Assembly (NCBI GenBank): GCA_039197065.1
Contig: JBCCUL010000032.1
Location: forward strand, 55,838-119,837
DNA length: 64,000 nucleotides
Origin: JANQPX01 sp039197065
Lineage (GTDB): Bacteria > Pseudomonadota > Alphaproteobacteria > Geminicoccales > Geminicoccaceae
Direction: 5' to 3'
In this document: positions 24,442-33,911 of the stretch, piece by piece
Layout: every line of letters starts with the position of its first letter
Numbering within the stretch: the first letter of the stretch is position 1
Notes under the pieces: model-generated
What the model was told of the DNA's origin: nothing
What the model saw: only the letters and a program-made list of their open reading frames with translations
Databases searched by the model: none
Translations under genes and position numbers: made by a program

Positions 24442-25386
24442 ATGGATACGCTGCTGAACATTCAAGGTCTTTCCAAGACCTTCGGAACGATCAAGGCGGT
24501 CGACGGCGTCGACTTCCAGGTCGGGCGCGGCGAGGTGCTCGGCTTTCTCGGGCCGAATGGTGCGGGCAAGTCCACGACGATGCGCATGGTCGCAGGCTAT
24601 CTGACGCCGAGTGCCGGGCGCATCGAGGTCTGCGGCTTCGATGTCGCCGAAAAACCGATCGAGATCCGAAAGCGCCTCGGCTATCTGCCGGAAGGAGCGC
24701 CCGCCTACGGCGACATGACGCCCGCCAGCCTGCTCGCCTTCGTCGCCGATATCAGGAAGATCAAAGGCGATGAGAAGCAGCATCGCATCGATCGCGTGAC
24801 CGAGCGTCTCGAACTTCGGGGCGTCATGGGCCAGCCGATCGAGACCCTGTCCAAGGGCTTCAAGCGCCGGGTCGGCCTGGCCACAACGCTCCTGCATGAT
24901 CCGGACGTCCTGATCCTCGATGAGCCGACCGACGGTCTCGATCCGAACCAGAAACACCAGGTGCGCACGCTCCTAAGTGAACTCGCGGCCGAGAAGGCGG
25001 TCATCATCTCCACACATATTCTGGAGGAGGTGGACGCCATCTGCTCGCGCGCCATCATCATCGCGCGCGGCAGGATCGTCGCCGACGCCAAACCTTCGGC
25101 ATTGCTCGCCAAATCGCGGCTGCATAATGCCGTGGCGCTGCGCATGAACAGGAAATATGCCGAGCCGGCAAGAGCGCTTCTCGAAGGTCTCGACAATGTG
25201 GCTGACATCAGGCAGGCGGACGCTGGGAACGACCAGGTTCATCTGATCGTCATGCCGAAGGACGGCGCCAACATCATCGACCTGGTCCGACAGAAGGTGG
25301 GCGAGGGCGAGATCGCGCTTGAAGAGTTGTTTTTGGAGCGCGGCCGCCTCGACGACGTGTTCCGCGAATTGACCAGGGCGGCTTGA
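24442..25386 (+). CDS. ABC transporter ATPase, GldA-like
   Basis: 314 residues, with GGAAGGGGA upstream of the ATG. It is a complete nucleotide-binding domain of the ABC-2 exporter type: Walker A GPNGAGKST, Q-loop region GYLPEGAPAYGDM, signature LSKGFKRRVGLA, Walker B VLILDEPTDGLDP and the switch His in IISTHILEE. A C-terminal extension of about 90 residues follows. It heads a four-gene operon (permease, Gldg-type auxiliary protein, DUF4340 protein) that matches the GldA-GldF-GldG module first named in gliding Bacteroidetes. In alphaproteobacteria the substrate is unknown and gliding is not implied. Confidence 0.92.
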   Translation: MDTLLNIQGLSKTFGTIKAVDGVDFQVGRGEVLGFLGPNGAGKSTTMRMVAGYLTPSAGRIEVCGFDVAEKPIEIRKRLGYLPEGAPAYGDMTPASLLAFVADIRKIKGDEKQHRIDRVTERLELRGVMGQPIETLSKGFKRRVGLATTLLHDPDVLILDEPTDGLDPNQKHQVRTLLSELAAEKAVIISTHILEEVDAICSRAIIIARGRIVADAKPSALLAKSRLHNAVALRMNRKYAEPARALLEGLDNVADIRQADAGNDQVHLIVMPKDGANIIDLVRQKVGEGEIALEELFLERGRLDDVFRELTRAA

Positions 25387-25388
25387 GC

Positions 25389-26123
25389 ATGCAGACCATT
25401 TCCACCATCACCAGGCGCGAACTCAGCGGCTATTTCAGCTCGCCGCTCGCCTATGTCTTCATCATCATCTTTCTCGCCCTTTCCGGCGGCATGACCTTCT
25501 ATCTCGGCGGCTGGCTGGATCGGGGCCGCGCCGACCTTTCGACCTTTTTCAACTGGCATCCCTGGCTCTATCTGTTTCTGGTGCCGGCGATCGGCATGCG
25601 CCTTTGGGCGGAGGAGCGACGCACCGGCACCATCGAATTCCTGACCACGCTTCCGGTCACCACGACGCAAGCGGTCGTTGGCAAGTTCCTGGCGGCCTGG
25701 CTGTTCGTTGGCATCGCGCTGATCCTCACCTTTCCGATGTGGCTGACCGTCAATTATCTCGGTAATCCCGACAATGGCGTGATCTTCGCCGGCTATATTG
25801 GCAGTTGGCTGCTGGCGGGCGGCATGCTGGCGATCTCGACGGCGATCTCGGCGCTCACCAAGAACCAGGTGATCGCCTTCGTGCTCGCCGCCGCCGTCTG
25901 CTTTCTCTTCTTGATGAGCGGCGTTGAGATCGTGCAGGCGCTGTTTTCGAGCTGGGCCTCGGACAGCGTGGTCGACACCATCTCCAATATCAGCCTTCTG
26001 ACCTCGTTCAACGCGATCGTGTCAGGCGTCATCGATCTTCGTCACCTGATCCTGTTCGGCTCGCTGATCGCGATCAGCCTCTTCATCAACGTCGCCCTGG
26101 TCGACCTGAAGAAAGGAGCCTGA
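25389..26123 (+). CDS. ABC-2 type permease, GldF-like
   Basis: 244 residues from the ATG at 25389; a TTG overlapping the ATPase stop (25383) is an alternative. Six hydrophobic segments are visible at about residues 18-40, 60-78, 100-125, 138-160, 168-190 and 215-238. The order and the ELSGYFSSPLAYVFIIIFL opening match the GldF family of short ABC-2 permeases. It is tightly spaced with the ATPase gene on one side and the Gldg-type gene on the other, so these products probably assemble into one exporter. Confidence 0.9.
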   Translation: MQTISTITRRELSGYFSSPLAYVFIIIFLALSGGMTFYLGGWLDRGRADLSTFFNWHPWLYLFLVPAIGMRLWAEERRTGTIEFLTTLPVTTTQAVVGKFLAAWLFVGIALILTFPMWLTVNYLGNPDNGVIFAGYIGSWLLAGGMLAISTAISALTKNQVIAFVLAAAVCFLFLMSGVEIVQALFSSWASDSVVDTISNISLLTSFNAIVSGVIDLRHLILFGSLIAISLFINVALVDLKKGA

Positions 26124-26126
26124 GCC

Positions 26127-28019
26127 GTGGGATTCTTGAAGACCATCGACCGCGGCCGCCTCACCTGGATCGGGATCGGTCTCGCCATCATCCTCTTCTT
26201 CTCGCTCAATCTCCTGGCGCGCAGCACCATCACCGCGACCAGAATCGATCTGACCTCTGAGGGCGTTTACACCCTGTCCGAAGGCACCAAGGACATGCTG
26301 GCGAGCATGCAGGAACCGGTCGATCTGCGCTTCTATTACAGCGACCGCCTCGACGACGTCGGCGCTTACTTCTCGGCCCATGCCGGCCGCGTCAAGGAAC
26401 TGCTCGCCGAATATAACCGACTGTCCGGCGGCAAGGTGCGGACCGAGCATCTGGCCCCGGAGGCTTTTTCGCCCGAGGAGGATCTCGCGGTCGCCGAAGG
26501 CGTGCGCGGTCTGCCGATCACCAATGAGGGCGATCTCGCCTATTTCGGCATCTCCGGACGCAATACTACCGATGATACCGAGGTGCTCGCCTATCTGGCC
26601 CCGGAACGCGCCGATTTCCTTGAATATGATCTGACCCGCATGGTCTACGATCTCGGCAATCCCGACAAACCGGTGGTCGGCGTGCTCGGCGATCTGCCCT
26701 TGATGGGCTCGCAGTTCAATCAGGGTCAGCCCTGGCTGGTGCTGGAGGCGATGTTTCAGTTCTTCGACGTCCGCTTCCTCGGCGGTAATCACAAGGCGAT
26801 CGCTGAGGAGATCGACGTCCTGATGCTGGCGCAGCCGGAAAATCTCGACGAGCCCAGCCTGTATGCCATCGATCAGTTCGTGATGAGGGGCGGGCGAATC
26901 TTCGCGATGGTCGATCCGCTGGCCGAAAGCATGATCAATGGCGGTAATCAGTTCACGCCGAAGGGCGGTAGCGCGATCGTGGCGCTGGAGCCCCTGTTCG
27001 CGGCCTGGGGCGTGACCATGATCGACGGCAAGGTGATCGGTGACGCGGTCACCGCCCAGCAGGTTGGCGCTCGGGTCAACGGCCGCCAGGTGGCGGTCAA
27101 ATATCTGCCCTGGCTTGGTCTGGGCGAGCAGAATTTCTCCGAAGGCGAGATCGTGACGGCGGCGCTCGAGCGCATCACGCTGAACAGCGCTGGCTCGATC
27201 CTGGCGCGCGAAGGCGCGACGACCACGCTGGAGCCGCTGCTGATCTCGAGCGGCGAGGCGATGGAAATCGATGCGGAACCGCTCAAGGTGGCGCCGGATC
27301 CGGCAAAGCTGATCTCGGAATTCGAGCCGAGCGGCCAGACCTACACGCTCGCCGCCAAGATCACCGGGCCGGTCAAGTCGGCCTTTCCGGACGGACCGCC
27401 GGAAGGCGCCGATGAGGAGCTTGCCCAGAACCATCTCGCCGAGGCGGAAACGCCGCTCAGCCTGGTGCTTGTTGCCGATGCCGACATGCTGCATGACCAG
27501 AACTGGGTGCGCCAGCAGGATATGCTCGGCCAGCGGGTGACGATCCCGGTCGCCAACAATGCCGACTTCGCGGTCAATGCGCTCGAACTTCTGAGCGGCA
27601 GCCAGAGCCTGATAAGCCTGCGCTCGCGCGGTCTCAGCGTACGGCCGTTCGAGGTGGTCGAGCAGATGGCGCAGGAGGCGGAGTTCAAATATCGCTCCAA
27701 GGAGCAGGAACTCCTCAAACAGCTCGAGGAGACCGAGCGCAACATCCAGGCGCTGCAGGACGAGGAGCAGCAGTCCGGCGTCATCCTGACCGCCGAGCAG
27801 CAAAGCGAGATCGAGAATTTCCGCGCCGATATGATCGGGCTTCGACAAGAGCTCAGAGGCGTGCAGCGCTCGCTTCGGGAAGATGTCGAATCGCTCGCGA
27901 CCAAGCTCAAATTCTTGAACATCTGGGCGGTTCCGCTCGTCATCGCGCTGGTTGCGATCGGGCTTGCGCTGTTCCGGCAGATGCGCGCGCTCCGCTTTGC
28001 CGCGCGTCCGAGCGAATAG
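26127..28019 (+). CDS. Gldg family / ABC_transp_aux protein
   Basis: 630 residues from a GTG preceded by AAAGGAGCC, three bases after the permease stop. An N-terminal membrane segment (about 10-32) leads into a large extracytoplasmic region of the GldG / intraflagellar-transport-like type: DLTSEGVYTLSEGTKDML near the start and a middle part with GRIFAMVDPLAES. A coiled coil lies at about residues 520-590 (KEQELLKQLEETERNIQALQ), and a second membrane segment at about 598-618 is followed by a short basic tail. The product is expected to act with the GldA/F-like exporter as a periplasmic accessory subunit. The substrate is unknown. Confidence 0.9.
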   Translation: MGFLKTIDRGRLTWIGIGLAIILFFSLNLLARSTITATRIDLTSEGVYTLSEGTKDMLASMQEPVDLRFYYSDRLDDVGAYFSAHAGRVKELLAEYNRLSGGKVRTEHLAPEAFSPEEDLAVAEGVRGLPITNEGDLAYFGISGRNTTDDTEVLAYLAPERADFLEYDLTRMVYDLGNPDKPVVGVLGDLPLMGSQFNQGQPWLVLEAMFQFFDVRFLGGNHKAIAEEIDVLMLAQPENLDEPSLYAIDQFVMRGGRIFAMVDPLAESMINGGNQFTPKGGSAIVALEPLFAAWGVTMIDGKVIGDAVTAQQVGARVNGRQVAVKYLPWLGLGEQNFSEGEIVTAALERITLNSAGSILAREGATTTLEPLLISSGEAMEIDAEPLKVAPDPAKLISEFEPSGQTYTLAAKITGPVKSAFPDGPPEGADEELAQNHLAEAETPLSLVLVADADMLHDQNWVRQQDMLGQRVTIPVANNADFAVNALELLSGSQSLISLRSRGLSVRPFEVVEQMAQEAEFKYRSKEQELLKQLEETERNIQALQDEEQQSGVILTAEQQSEIENFRADMIGLRQELRGVQRSLREDVESLATKLKFLNIWAVPLVIALVAIGLALFRQMRALRFAARPSE

Positions 28020-28037
28020 GTCTGGGGAGAGCAGGAC

Positions 28038-29093
28038 ATGACGCCGAAAACCTTCATCGGGCTTGCAGCGCTGACCATCGCCACAACGGTCGGCGCCGTG
28101 ATCGCCGTGATGAGCCAGCCGACCACGGCCCCCGTCGCCTATATCGACGAACCGGCCTTCCCCGACTTGCGCGCTGGGCCGGATGCGGTCGCCAAGGTAA
28201 CCATCCAGACCAAGGACGGAACCATCACGCTGACGCGTACCTCGCCCGAGACCTGGACGTCGCCTGACCGTTTCGATTATCCGGCGGCGACCGACAAGAT
28301 CAACCGTCTGGTACGCCAGCTGAACGACATGCGGCTGATCGAGGCGAAGACCGCGAGTTCGGAGCGCTATGCCAGGCTCGAGGTCGAGGACATGGCGGAG
28401 GAGGCCAATTCCCGCCTGATCCGCCTTGAGGATGGTGACGGCAAGGTCTTGGCGGAAGCGCTGATCGGCAAGCGCCTGTTTCGCCTGACCGGCAACGCCA
28501 ATTCCGGCACTTATATCCGCCGTCCCGGCGAAGATCAGAGCTGGCTGGCCTCCGGCGGTTTCGATCTGGAGCCTGAGGTCGAGGCCTGGCTGGATCAGAT
28601 CGTCGTCGAGATCGACCGTGAGCAGGTGGCGGAGGTTGAGATCCTGCTGCCTGATGGGCAAAGCTACAGCGTTTCCCGTGAAAAGGCGGGCGACGAGCTG
28701 CAGTTCGACGATCTCGCCGAGGGCGAGACGCTGAAGGCCGATGCCAGCCTGATCGAACTTGCCAGCGCCTTGACGTCCGTGCGTCAGGCCGGGGTCAAAC
28801 CGGCGGAGGAGCTTGCCTGGCCGGAGGAAAAGCACACCGCCAAGCTCCGGCTGTTCGACGGCCTGGAGGTGACGGTGCAGTTGGCGCTGATCGACGATGA
28901 GCCCTGGGCGACGTTCCAGGCGGCGACCGGGGATCTTCCGGAAGATGCTGCAGCTGCCGATCAGACCAGACAGCGCATGGAGGCGATCAACGACAAGGCG
29001 GCTGGCTGGGTTTATCAGATGCATCAGTCCCTGTTCCAACGCCTGACCAAGCCCAGGGACTCCTGGGTTGACGCGGCGGACGGCACGTCTTGA
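28038..29093 (+). CDS. DUF4340 domain-containing protein
   Basis: 351 residues, with GGGGAGAGCAGG before the ATG. A single N-terminal membrane segment (about 5-25) is followed by a mainly beta-stranded domain with two repeated halves: VAKVTIQTKDGTITLTRTS with WTSPDRFDYPAATDKINRLV, then VAEVEILLPDGQSYSVSRE with LRLFDGLEVTVQLALIDDEP. This is the usual appearance of DUF4340 proteins, which regularly end GldA/F/G-like operons. The role is unknown, and the product is anchored on the outer face of the inner membrane. Confidence 0.88.
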   Translation: MTPKTFIGLAALTIATTVGAVIAVMSQPTTAPVAYIDEPAFPDLRAGPDAVAKVTIQTKDGTITLTRTSPETWTSPDRFDYPAATDKINRLVRQLNDMRLIEAKTASSERYARLEVEDMAEEANSRLIRLEDGDGKVLAEALIGKRLFRLTGNANSGTYIRRPGEDQSWLASGGFDLEPEVEAWLDQIVVEIDREQVAEVEILLPDGQSYSVSREKAGDELQFDDLAEGETLKADASLIELASALTSVRQAGVKPAEELAWPEEKHTAKLRLFDGLEVTVQLALIDDEPWATFQAATGDLPEDAAAADQTRQRMEAINDKAAGWVYQMHQSLFQRLTKPRDSWVDAADGTS

Positions 29094-29191
29094 GCGTGCG
29101 CCCCCGACACCTTGTCAACTTTCCATCGATGGTCCTCGCTGACCTGATCGGCTAGGATCGGTAACGTTCGAAAAAATCGGGGAGAACGGTC

Positions 29192-29908
29192 GTGACCGGC
29201 CGGGATGAGGACGCGCTCGATGGTATTGCGCTGCTTGAGCCATTGAGCGAGATGGAACGTGCGCGCGTCGATGAGAGCTGCAGCTGGCGGCATTATGCGG
29301 CCGGCGAGCAGATCCTGGATCGTGACAGCCAGACCAATGACGTGCTGTTCATCACCGAAGGCGAGGTTCGGGTGGTGAACTATTCGGCAAGCGGGCGCGA
29401 GACGGCTTTTGCTGTTTTCCAGGCGGGCAGCCATGTCGGCGAGATCGCGGCGATCGACGGGCAGGCGCGCTCCGCCTCGGTGGTGGCGCTCAAGCCCTGC
29501 AGGATCGCCGCGCTGCCCGCCGAGCGGTTTCGCACGCTGGTGGAGAACAACGCCGCCGTCGCCTCGAAGCTGCTCCGCCATCTGACGTCGATCATCCGCA
29601 TCACCAATGAGCGTATCGCCGAGCTCAGCACGGTCAGCGCCGTGCAGCGCATCTACAGGGAACTGCTCCGACTATGTGAACCCGGTCCCGGCGGGACCGA
29701 GGCGGTGATTTCGGCCATGCCGACTCAGCATGATCTGGCGAGCAAGGTCGGGGCAACCCGCGAGACCGTGGCGCGCGCGCTCGGCCAGCTCGTCAATACC
29801 GGCGTGATCGAACGGCGCGGGCGCACGCTTCTGATTCGCGATCATGAAATGCTGACGCTCATGGCTGATCCGGACGGCGAGGTGGTGTCCGCCGGCAGGG
29901 ATCATTAG
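29192..29908 (+). CDS. CRP/FNR family regulator with CRP-like effector and DNA contacts
   Basis: 238 residues from a GTG with GGGGAGAA upstream. The effector domain has the cNMP phosphate cassette G-E-I-A...Q-A-R-S-A, with Glu84, Arg93 and Ser94 in the places of E. coli CRP Glu72, Arg82 and Ser83. No N-terminal FNR-type cysteine cluster is present. The helix-turn-helix reads TQHDLASKVGATRETVARAL. Arg190, Glu191 and Arg195 correspond to CRP Arg180, Glu181 and Arg185, which contact TGTGA half-sites. That predicts cyclic-nucleotide responsiveness and CRP-like specificity. A perfect TGTGA-N6-TCACA site lies at 6806-6821 and a class III cyclase at 46544. Binding to them is inference. Confidence 0.9.
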   Translation: MTGRDEDALDGIALLEPLSEMERARVDESCSWRHYAAGEQILDRDSQTNDVLFITEGEVRVVNYSASGRETAFAVFQAGSHVGEIAAIDGQARSASVVALKPCRIAALPAERFRTLVENNAAVASKLLRHLTSIIRITNERIAELSTVSAVQRIYRELLRLCEPGPGGTEAVISAMPTQHDLASKVGATRETVARALGQLVNTGVIERRGRTLLIRDHEMLTLMADPDGEVVSAGRDH

Positions 29909-29927
29909 ATGAAACGGGGTAAGTAGA

Positions 29928-30545
29928 ATGAGAATCTGGGGCCGGCCGAATTCGATCAATGTGCAAAAGGTGATGTGGGCCGTTGCCGAGCTTGGCCTCG
30001 AGCATGAGCGGATCGACGTCGGTGGCGCCTTTGGCGGCCTGGATAGCGACGATTACGGGCGGATGAACCCAAACCGTAAGATCCCGGTGCTCGACGACGA
30101 CGGCACCCAGGTCTGGGAATCGCACGCCTGCGTTCGCTACCTCGCAGCCACCTATGGGGAGGGCAGCCTCTGGCCGCTGGATCCAGCAAGGCGTTCGGTG
30201 GCCGACCGCTGGATGGACTGGAAGATCACGACGCTTCACCCCTTCATGCATGTCTGCTTCTGGGGCCTGATCCGTACCGCGGAGGCCGATCGCGACATGG
30301 CCGCCATCGACGAGGCCGGAAAGGAGCTCGGCGAGACCTGGCGTCTGTTCGAAGCGCATCTCGAAGAACGCGACTTCGTGCTTGGCGATCGGCTGACCAT
30401 GGGCGATATCCCGCTCGGCTGCGCGTTCTATCGCTACGTCAGCCTGCCGCTGGAGCGCCCGTCCTTGCCGGCGATCGAAGCCTGGTATGACCGCCTGCAG
30501 GAACGTCAGGCGTTCCGCGATCACGTCATGATCCCCGTAACCTAG
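29928..30545 (+). CDS. Glutathione S-transferase family protein
   Basis: 205 residues, 19 bp after the CRP-type gene. The N-terminal thioredoxin-like domain (about 1-78) has MRIWGRPNSINVQKVMWAV, where Ser or Asn near residue 9-10 would be the activating residue. NPNRKIPVLDDDGTQVWES carries the cis-Pro and the E-S pair that binds the glutathione gamma-glutamyl group. The all-helical C-terminal domain follows, with FVLGDRLTMGDIPLGCAFYR. It is probably a soluble detoxification enzyme; the substrate cannot be told. Confidence 0.92.
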   Translation: MRIWGRPNSINVQKVMWAVAELGLEHERIDVGGAFGGLDSDDYGRMNPNRKIPVLDDDGTQVWESHACVRYLAATYGEGSLWPLDPARRSVADRWMDWKITTLHPFMHVCFWGLIRTAEADRDMAAIDEAGKELGETWRLFEAHLEERDFVLGDRLTMGDIPLGCAFYRYVSLPLERPSLPAIEAWYDRLQERQAFRDHVMIPVT

Positions 30546-30593
30546 GTCACGGCGGTCAGGGCGCGACCTGCTTTACTTATTGAGGATGAAGAG

Positions 30594-31574
30594 ATGAGAA
30601 CGCGGCGTTTCGGACGGACCGAACTGCAGGTTTCAGAGCTTGTATTCGGCGGCGGCTGGGTCGGCGGCATCCTGATCCACCAGTCTGACGAGGTCAAAGT
30701 CAAGGCCGTGCGCCACGCACTTGATGGCGGCATCAATTTCATCGACACGGCGGCGAGCTATGGCGACGGTCAGTCGGAGGCGGCGCTCGGCTGGATCCTG
30801 AAGGAGGTGGACCAAAGCCCCTATCTCGCCACCAAGTTCCGCCTCGATCTCGGTGACAGCGACGACATCAAGGGGCAGATCGAGGCGAGCGTCGAGGCAA
30901 GCTTGAAGCGTTTGCAGCGGGACAGCGTCGATCTCTTGCAGCTGCACAATCGCATCGGCCCCGAAGCCGACGGTGACGTGCTCAGCATCGAGCAGGTCCT
31001 AGGCGAGGGTGGCGTCGCCGATGTGCTGGACGAACTGCGTGCGGCTGGCGCCACGCGTTTTACCGGGATCACCGGCCTCGGCCAGCCGGGCTCTGTTCGG
31101 GAGGTCATTGATAGCGGGCGCTTCGACAGTGCGCAGATCTACTACAACCTGCTCAATCCGAGCGCCGGCCAGGCCATGCCCGAACGCTGGTCTGGCCACA
31201 ATCTCGGCCAGGTGATCGAAAGCTGCAGAAACAACGACGTCGCCGTCATGAACATTCGCGTGCTGGCATCCGGCGTGCTCGCGACGGATGAGCGCCACGG
31301 CCGCGAGATCCAGATCGTTCCCGACGCGGCTCTGCCGCTCGAGTCGCGGCGTGCTCAGGCTGTGTTCGAGAAGCTCGGCGATCGCTTCGGCACGCGCGCC
31401 CAGACGGCGCTCCGCTATTCGCTCGCCAATCAGGACTTGTCCTGCATCGTCATCGGCATGGCCGAGCTCGATCATCTCGAACAGGCGTTGGCGGCGGCCG
31501 AGAAGGGGCCGATGTCGAAGGCTGGGCTGGACGATCTCGCCGCACTGCACGCGGCGAATTTCGGCCTGATCTGA
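30594..31574 (+). CDS. Aldo/keto reductase
   Basis: 326 residues. It is an NAD(P)H-dependent oxidoreductase with a TIM-barrel fold. The catalytic tetrad is in place: Asp and Tyr in NFIDTAASYGDGQSE, Lys in YLATKFRLDLG, His in LLQLHNRIG. The C-terminal cofactor region (LANQDLSCIVIGMAELDHLEQ) is also normal. It resembles the sugar or steroid-type aldo/keto reductases with D-threo-aldose dehydrogenase-like spacing, but the substrate is uncertain. Same strand as the GST and regulator genes, 48 bp behind the GST. Confidence 0.92.
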   Translation: MRTRRFGRTELQVSELVFGGGWVGGILIHQSDEVKVKAVRHALDGGINFIDTAASYGDGQSEAALGWILKEVDQSPYLATKFRLDLGDSDDIKGQIEASVEASLKRLQRDSVDLLQLHNRIGPEADGDVLSIEQVLGEGGVADVLDELRAAGATRFTGITGLGQPGSVREVIDSGRFDSAQIYYNLLNPSAGQAMPERWSGHNLGQVIESCRNNDVAVMNIRVLASGVLATDERHGREIQIVPDAALPLESRRAQAVFEKLGDRFGTRAQTALRYSLANQDLSCIVIGMAELDHLEQALAAAEKGPMSKAGLDDLAALHAANFGLI

Positions 31575-31607
31575 CCAACATATCTGACAGTTAGAGGCGC
31601 TTCGAGT

Positions 31608-32720
31608 TCAGTCAGTCACCGCATCGAGGCTGGCCGCGGATCTCTCATGGGCCAACGCCGATGGCGTCTTTCGCGCATCTGGGTCCTTGGCATGGTCGTC
31701 GACGAAACAGACGCGTGAGCTGGCGCCTTCGGAGGCTTCCAGAAGCGCCATGGATTCGTCCGAACAGTGAAACGCGCCGGACTTGAACGCGACCGGCGCG
31801 CGGCAGCACCGAAACGCCGCGCCATCGCCCACCGACAAGTAGGCCTGGCGGCTTTCTTCCAGATCGACCTGGCCGCGCCGAAGGGGGCCCGTGATGGTCG
31901 AACGGACCGTCTTGATCTCGCGCGTTCTCGCGACAACGGCGGGGCCGCCGTCCAGAAGATCGACGACGCCGTCGAAACGGAACCCCTCGCGCTCCAGATA
32001 GTCCAGGGCGCGGCGGCCGGCGTTGTGCGGCCTGCCCATCGCCTTCCTGGCATCCGAACTGATGTCGGCGATCGCGATCGGCTCCTGCGGCAGGCATACG
32101 TTCAGATCGGCCTGCAGACCATGGGCGCAGAGCTCGTCGGCGTCAGCGAAGGAGCAGTCGAAATAGCGGGCGCAGACGCCGTCATAGAATGGGGAGCGGT
32201 CGTCCTCGTTCACCACGCCGCGCAGTTCCGAGAAGATCTGATCGCCGAAGCGATCGACATCGGCGGCGATCAGGAGATAGCGGCTGCGCGCAAGCCAGGG
32301 GCCGACTCCGAAGGCTCGATGCTCCGGGTGAAGCAGCAGTGAGCCGACTTCCGTCATATCGTCATACTTTGCCGTCGTGGTAAGGGTTTGTCCGTCATTG
32401 CTGACTTGAAAGTTCAAGAAATGTGGACGCGGTTCGCCGCCGGGTTTGACGGCGGCGCAACCGATCACCGTCTTTGATCGCTGATCCTCCAGGGCCAGCA
32501 TGAGAACGCCCGGCAGGCCCGCAAAAGCGCGTTCGGTGGCGACTAGGCGTTCCGAGAGAAGCTCCTTGTTCATCGGAAGGCTGGTGAAACCGGCGCCGGC
32601 CAGCCTCGCGAGCTCGTAGAAATCGTCGACATCCGAGGAGGTTGCCGGCCTGATCAGCAGATCCTCGAGGCCTGGTTTGTCGTCGGCATTTTTTTCACTG
32701 CTCGGCGTCATCAAATGCAT
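31608..32720 (-). CDS. astA: Arginine N-succinyltransferase AstA-type acyltransferase
   Basis: 370 residues from the ATG at 32720, which has GAAGG nine bases upstream; ATG at 32711 is an alternative. The open frame continues to 33860, but that is antisense to paaA and not real. Family features in order: IRPATSSDVDDFYELARLAGAG then TSLP, MTEVGSLLLHPEHR, GPWLARSRYLLIA, FGDQIFSELRGVVNEDDRSPF, and GFRFDGVVDLLDGGPAVVAR. AstA transfers a succinyl group from succinyl-CoA to arginine in the AST catabolic pathway. No other ast gene is nearby, and it is divergent from paaA with 183 bp between. Confidence 0.82.
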   Translation of the reverse strand: MHLMTPSSEKNADDKPGLEDLLIRPATSSDVDDFYELARLAGAGFTSLPMNKELLSERLVATERAFAGLPGVLMLALEDQRSKTVIGCAAVKPGGEPRPHFLNFQVSNDGQTLTTTAKYDDMTEVGSLLLHPEHRAFGVGPWLARSRYLLIAADVDRFGDQIFSELRGVVNEDDRSPFYDGVCARYFDCSFADADELCAHGLQADLNVCLPQEPIAIADISSDARKAMGRPHNAGRRALDYLEREGFRFDGVVDLLDGGPAVVARTREIKTVRSTITGPLRRGQVDLEESRQAYLSVGDGAAFRCCRAPVAFKSGAFHCSDESMALLEASEGASSRVCFVDDHAKDPDARKTPSALAHERSAASLDAVTD

Positions 32721-32903
32721 CAGCACAGACCTTCGATCACCATCGTCTCGCTCGCAACGCATCGAAGCGACCCAAACAGTGATGTAGAACGACCGGCGCG
32801 CCAGCCCATGGGATCGTCGCTGTGCGAGGGCGGCAGCCTTGCTGCGGATACCGAGATTTGCGAAGATGAATTCGGCGTTCAGGACGATAAGGAGTCCACG
32901 AAA

Positions 32904-33911
32904 ATGTACGCTCAGGGCTTGATCAATGCTGATGGCAAGACCGAGGAAACGCCAGAGTTTCTGGCGGCGTTTCAGGCGCGTATCGACGCCGAAGAGAAGA
33001 TCGAACCGAACGATCCCATGCCCGAGGGTTATCGAAAGACGTTGATCCGCCAGATCGGCCAGCACGCCCATTCCGAGATCGTCGGCATGCTGCCGGAGGG
33101 CAATTGGATCACGCGCGCGCCCACCCTGCGGCGAAAGGCGGCCCTGCTCGCCAAGGTGCAGGATGAAGGCGGCCACGGGCTCTACCTCTATGCGGCGGCC
33201 GAGACCCTTGGCGTCAGCCGTGAGCAGATGACCGAGGAGCTGCTCGCCGGCAAGGCCAAATACTCCTCGATCTTCAACTATCCGACGCCGACCTGGGCGG
33301 ATATCGGCGCGATCGGCTGGCTGGTGGATGGCGCTGCGATCATGAACCAGATCCCGCTCTGCCGCTGCAGCTACGGCCCCTATGCGCGCGCCATGATCCG
33401 CATCTGCAAGGAAGAGAGCTTCCACCAGCGTCAAGGCTACGAAATCATGATGGCCCTGGCGCAGGGCAGCGGTGACCAGAAAGCGTTGGCGCAGGATGCA
33501 CTCGATCGCTGGTGGTGGCCGTCCCTTATGATGTTCGGCCCTTCGGATAGCGAAAGCCGGCACAGCGATCAGTCCATGAAATGGAAGATCAAGCGCTTCA
33601 CCAATGACGAGCTTCGCCAGAAATTCGTCGACGCCACCGTGCCGCAGGCGGATTTTTTGGGACTTAAGATGCCGGATCCTGATCTTCGTTGGGATCCTGA
33701 AAGGAACGACAGTAAGGGCGGCTACAAGTTCGGGAAAATCGACTGGGACGAGTTCTGGCGCGTGGTCAAAGGCGGCGGCCAGATGAACCGGGACCGCCTT
33801 GCCGCGCGCAAAAAGGCCTGGGAAGAAGGTGCTTGGGTGCGCGAAGCAGCGCTTGCCCATGCCGAGAAGCGTGCGGCCAGAAATGCCGCCGAGCAGGTGG
33901 CGGCGGAATGA
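32904..33911 (+). CDS. paaA: Phenylacetyl-CoA 1,2-epoxidase catalytic subunit PaaA
   Basis: 335 residues from the ATG at 32904, with AAGGAG ten bases upstream. PaaA is the di-iron oxygenase subunit that epoxidises the ring of phenylacetyl-CoA. The ferritin-like helical bundle carries the metal-ligand motifs QDEGGHGLYLYAAAETLG and CKEESFHQRQGYEIMM. The N-terminal part has IRQIGQHAHSEIVGMLPEGN. Length and motifs are normal. It starts the tightly packed paaABCDE operon, where starts and stops overlap. Confidence 0.97.
   Translation: MYAQGLINADGKTEETPEFLAAFQARIDAEEKIEPNDPMPEGYRKTLIRQIGQHAHSEIVGMLPEGNWITRAPTLRRKAALLAKVQDEGGHGLYLYAAAETLGVSREQMTEELLAGKAKYSSIFNYPTPTWADIGAIGWLVDGAAIMNQIPLCRCSYGPYARAMIRICKEESFHQRQGYEIMMALAQGSGDQKALAQDALDRWWWPSLMMFGPSDSESRHSDQSMKWKIKRFTNDELRQKFVDATVPQADFLGLKMPDPDLRWDPERNDSKGGYKFGKIDWDEFWRVVKGGGQMNRDRLAARKKAWEEGAWVREAALAHAEKRAARNAAEQVAAE

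Noticed and set aside
26022..29039. 1005-codon open frame on the minus strand
   Set aside because: It lies antisense to the Gldg-type and DUF4340 genes, has the His/Arg/Leu-rich composition of a GC-bias shadow, and shows no domain.
32721..33860. N-terminal extension of the astA frame
   Set aside because: It runs antisense through paaA; the acyltransferase homology and the ribosome binding site place the start at 32720.
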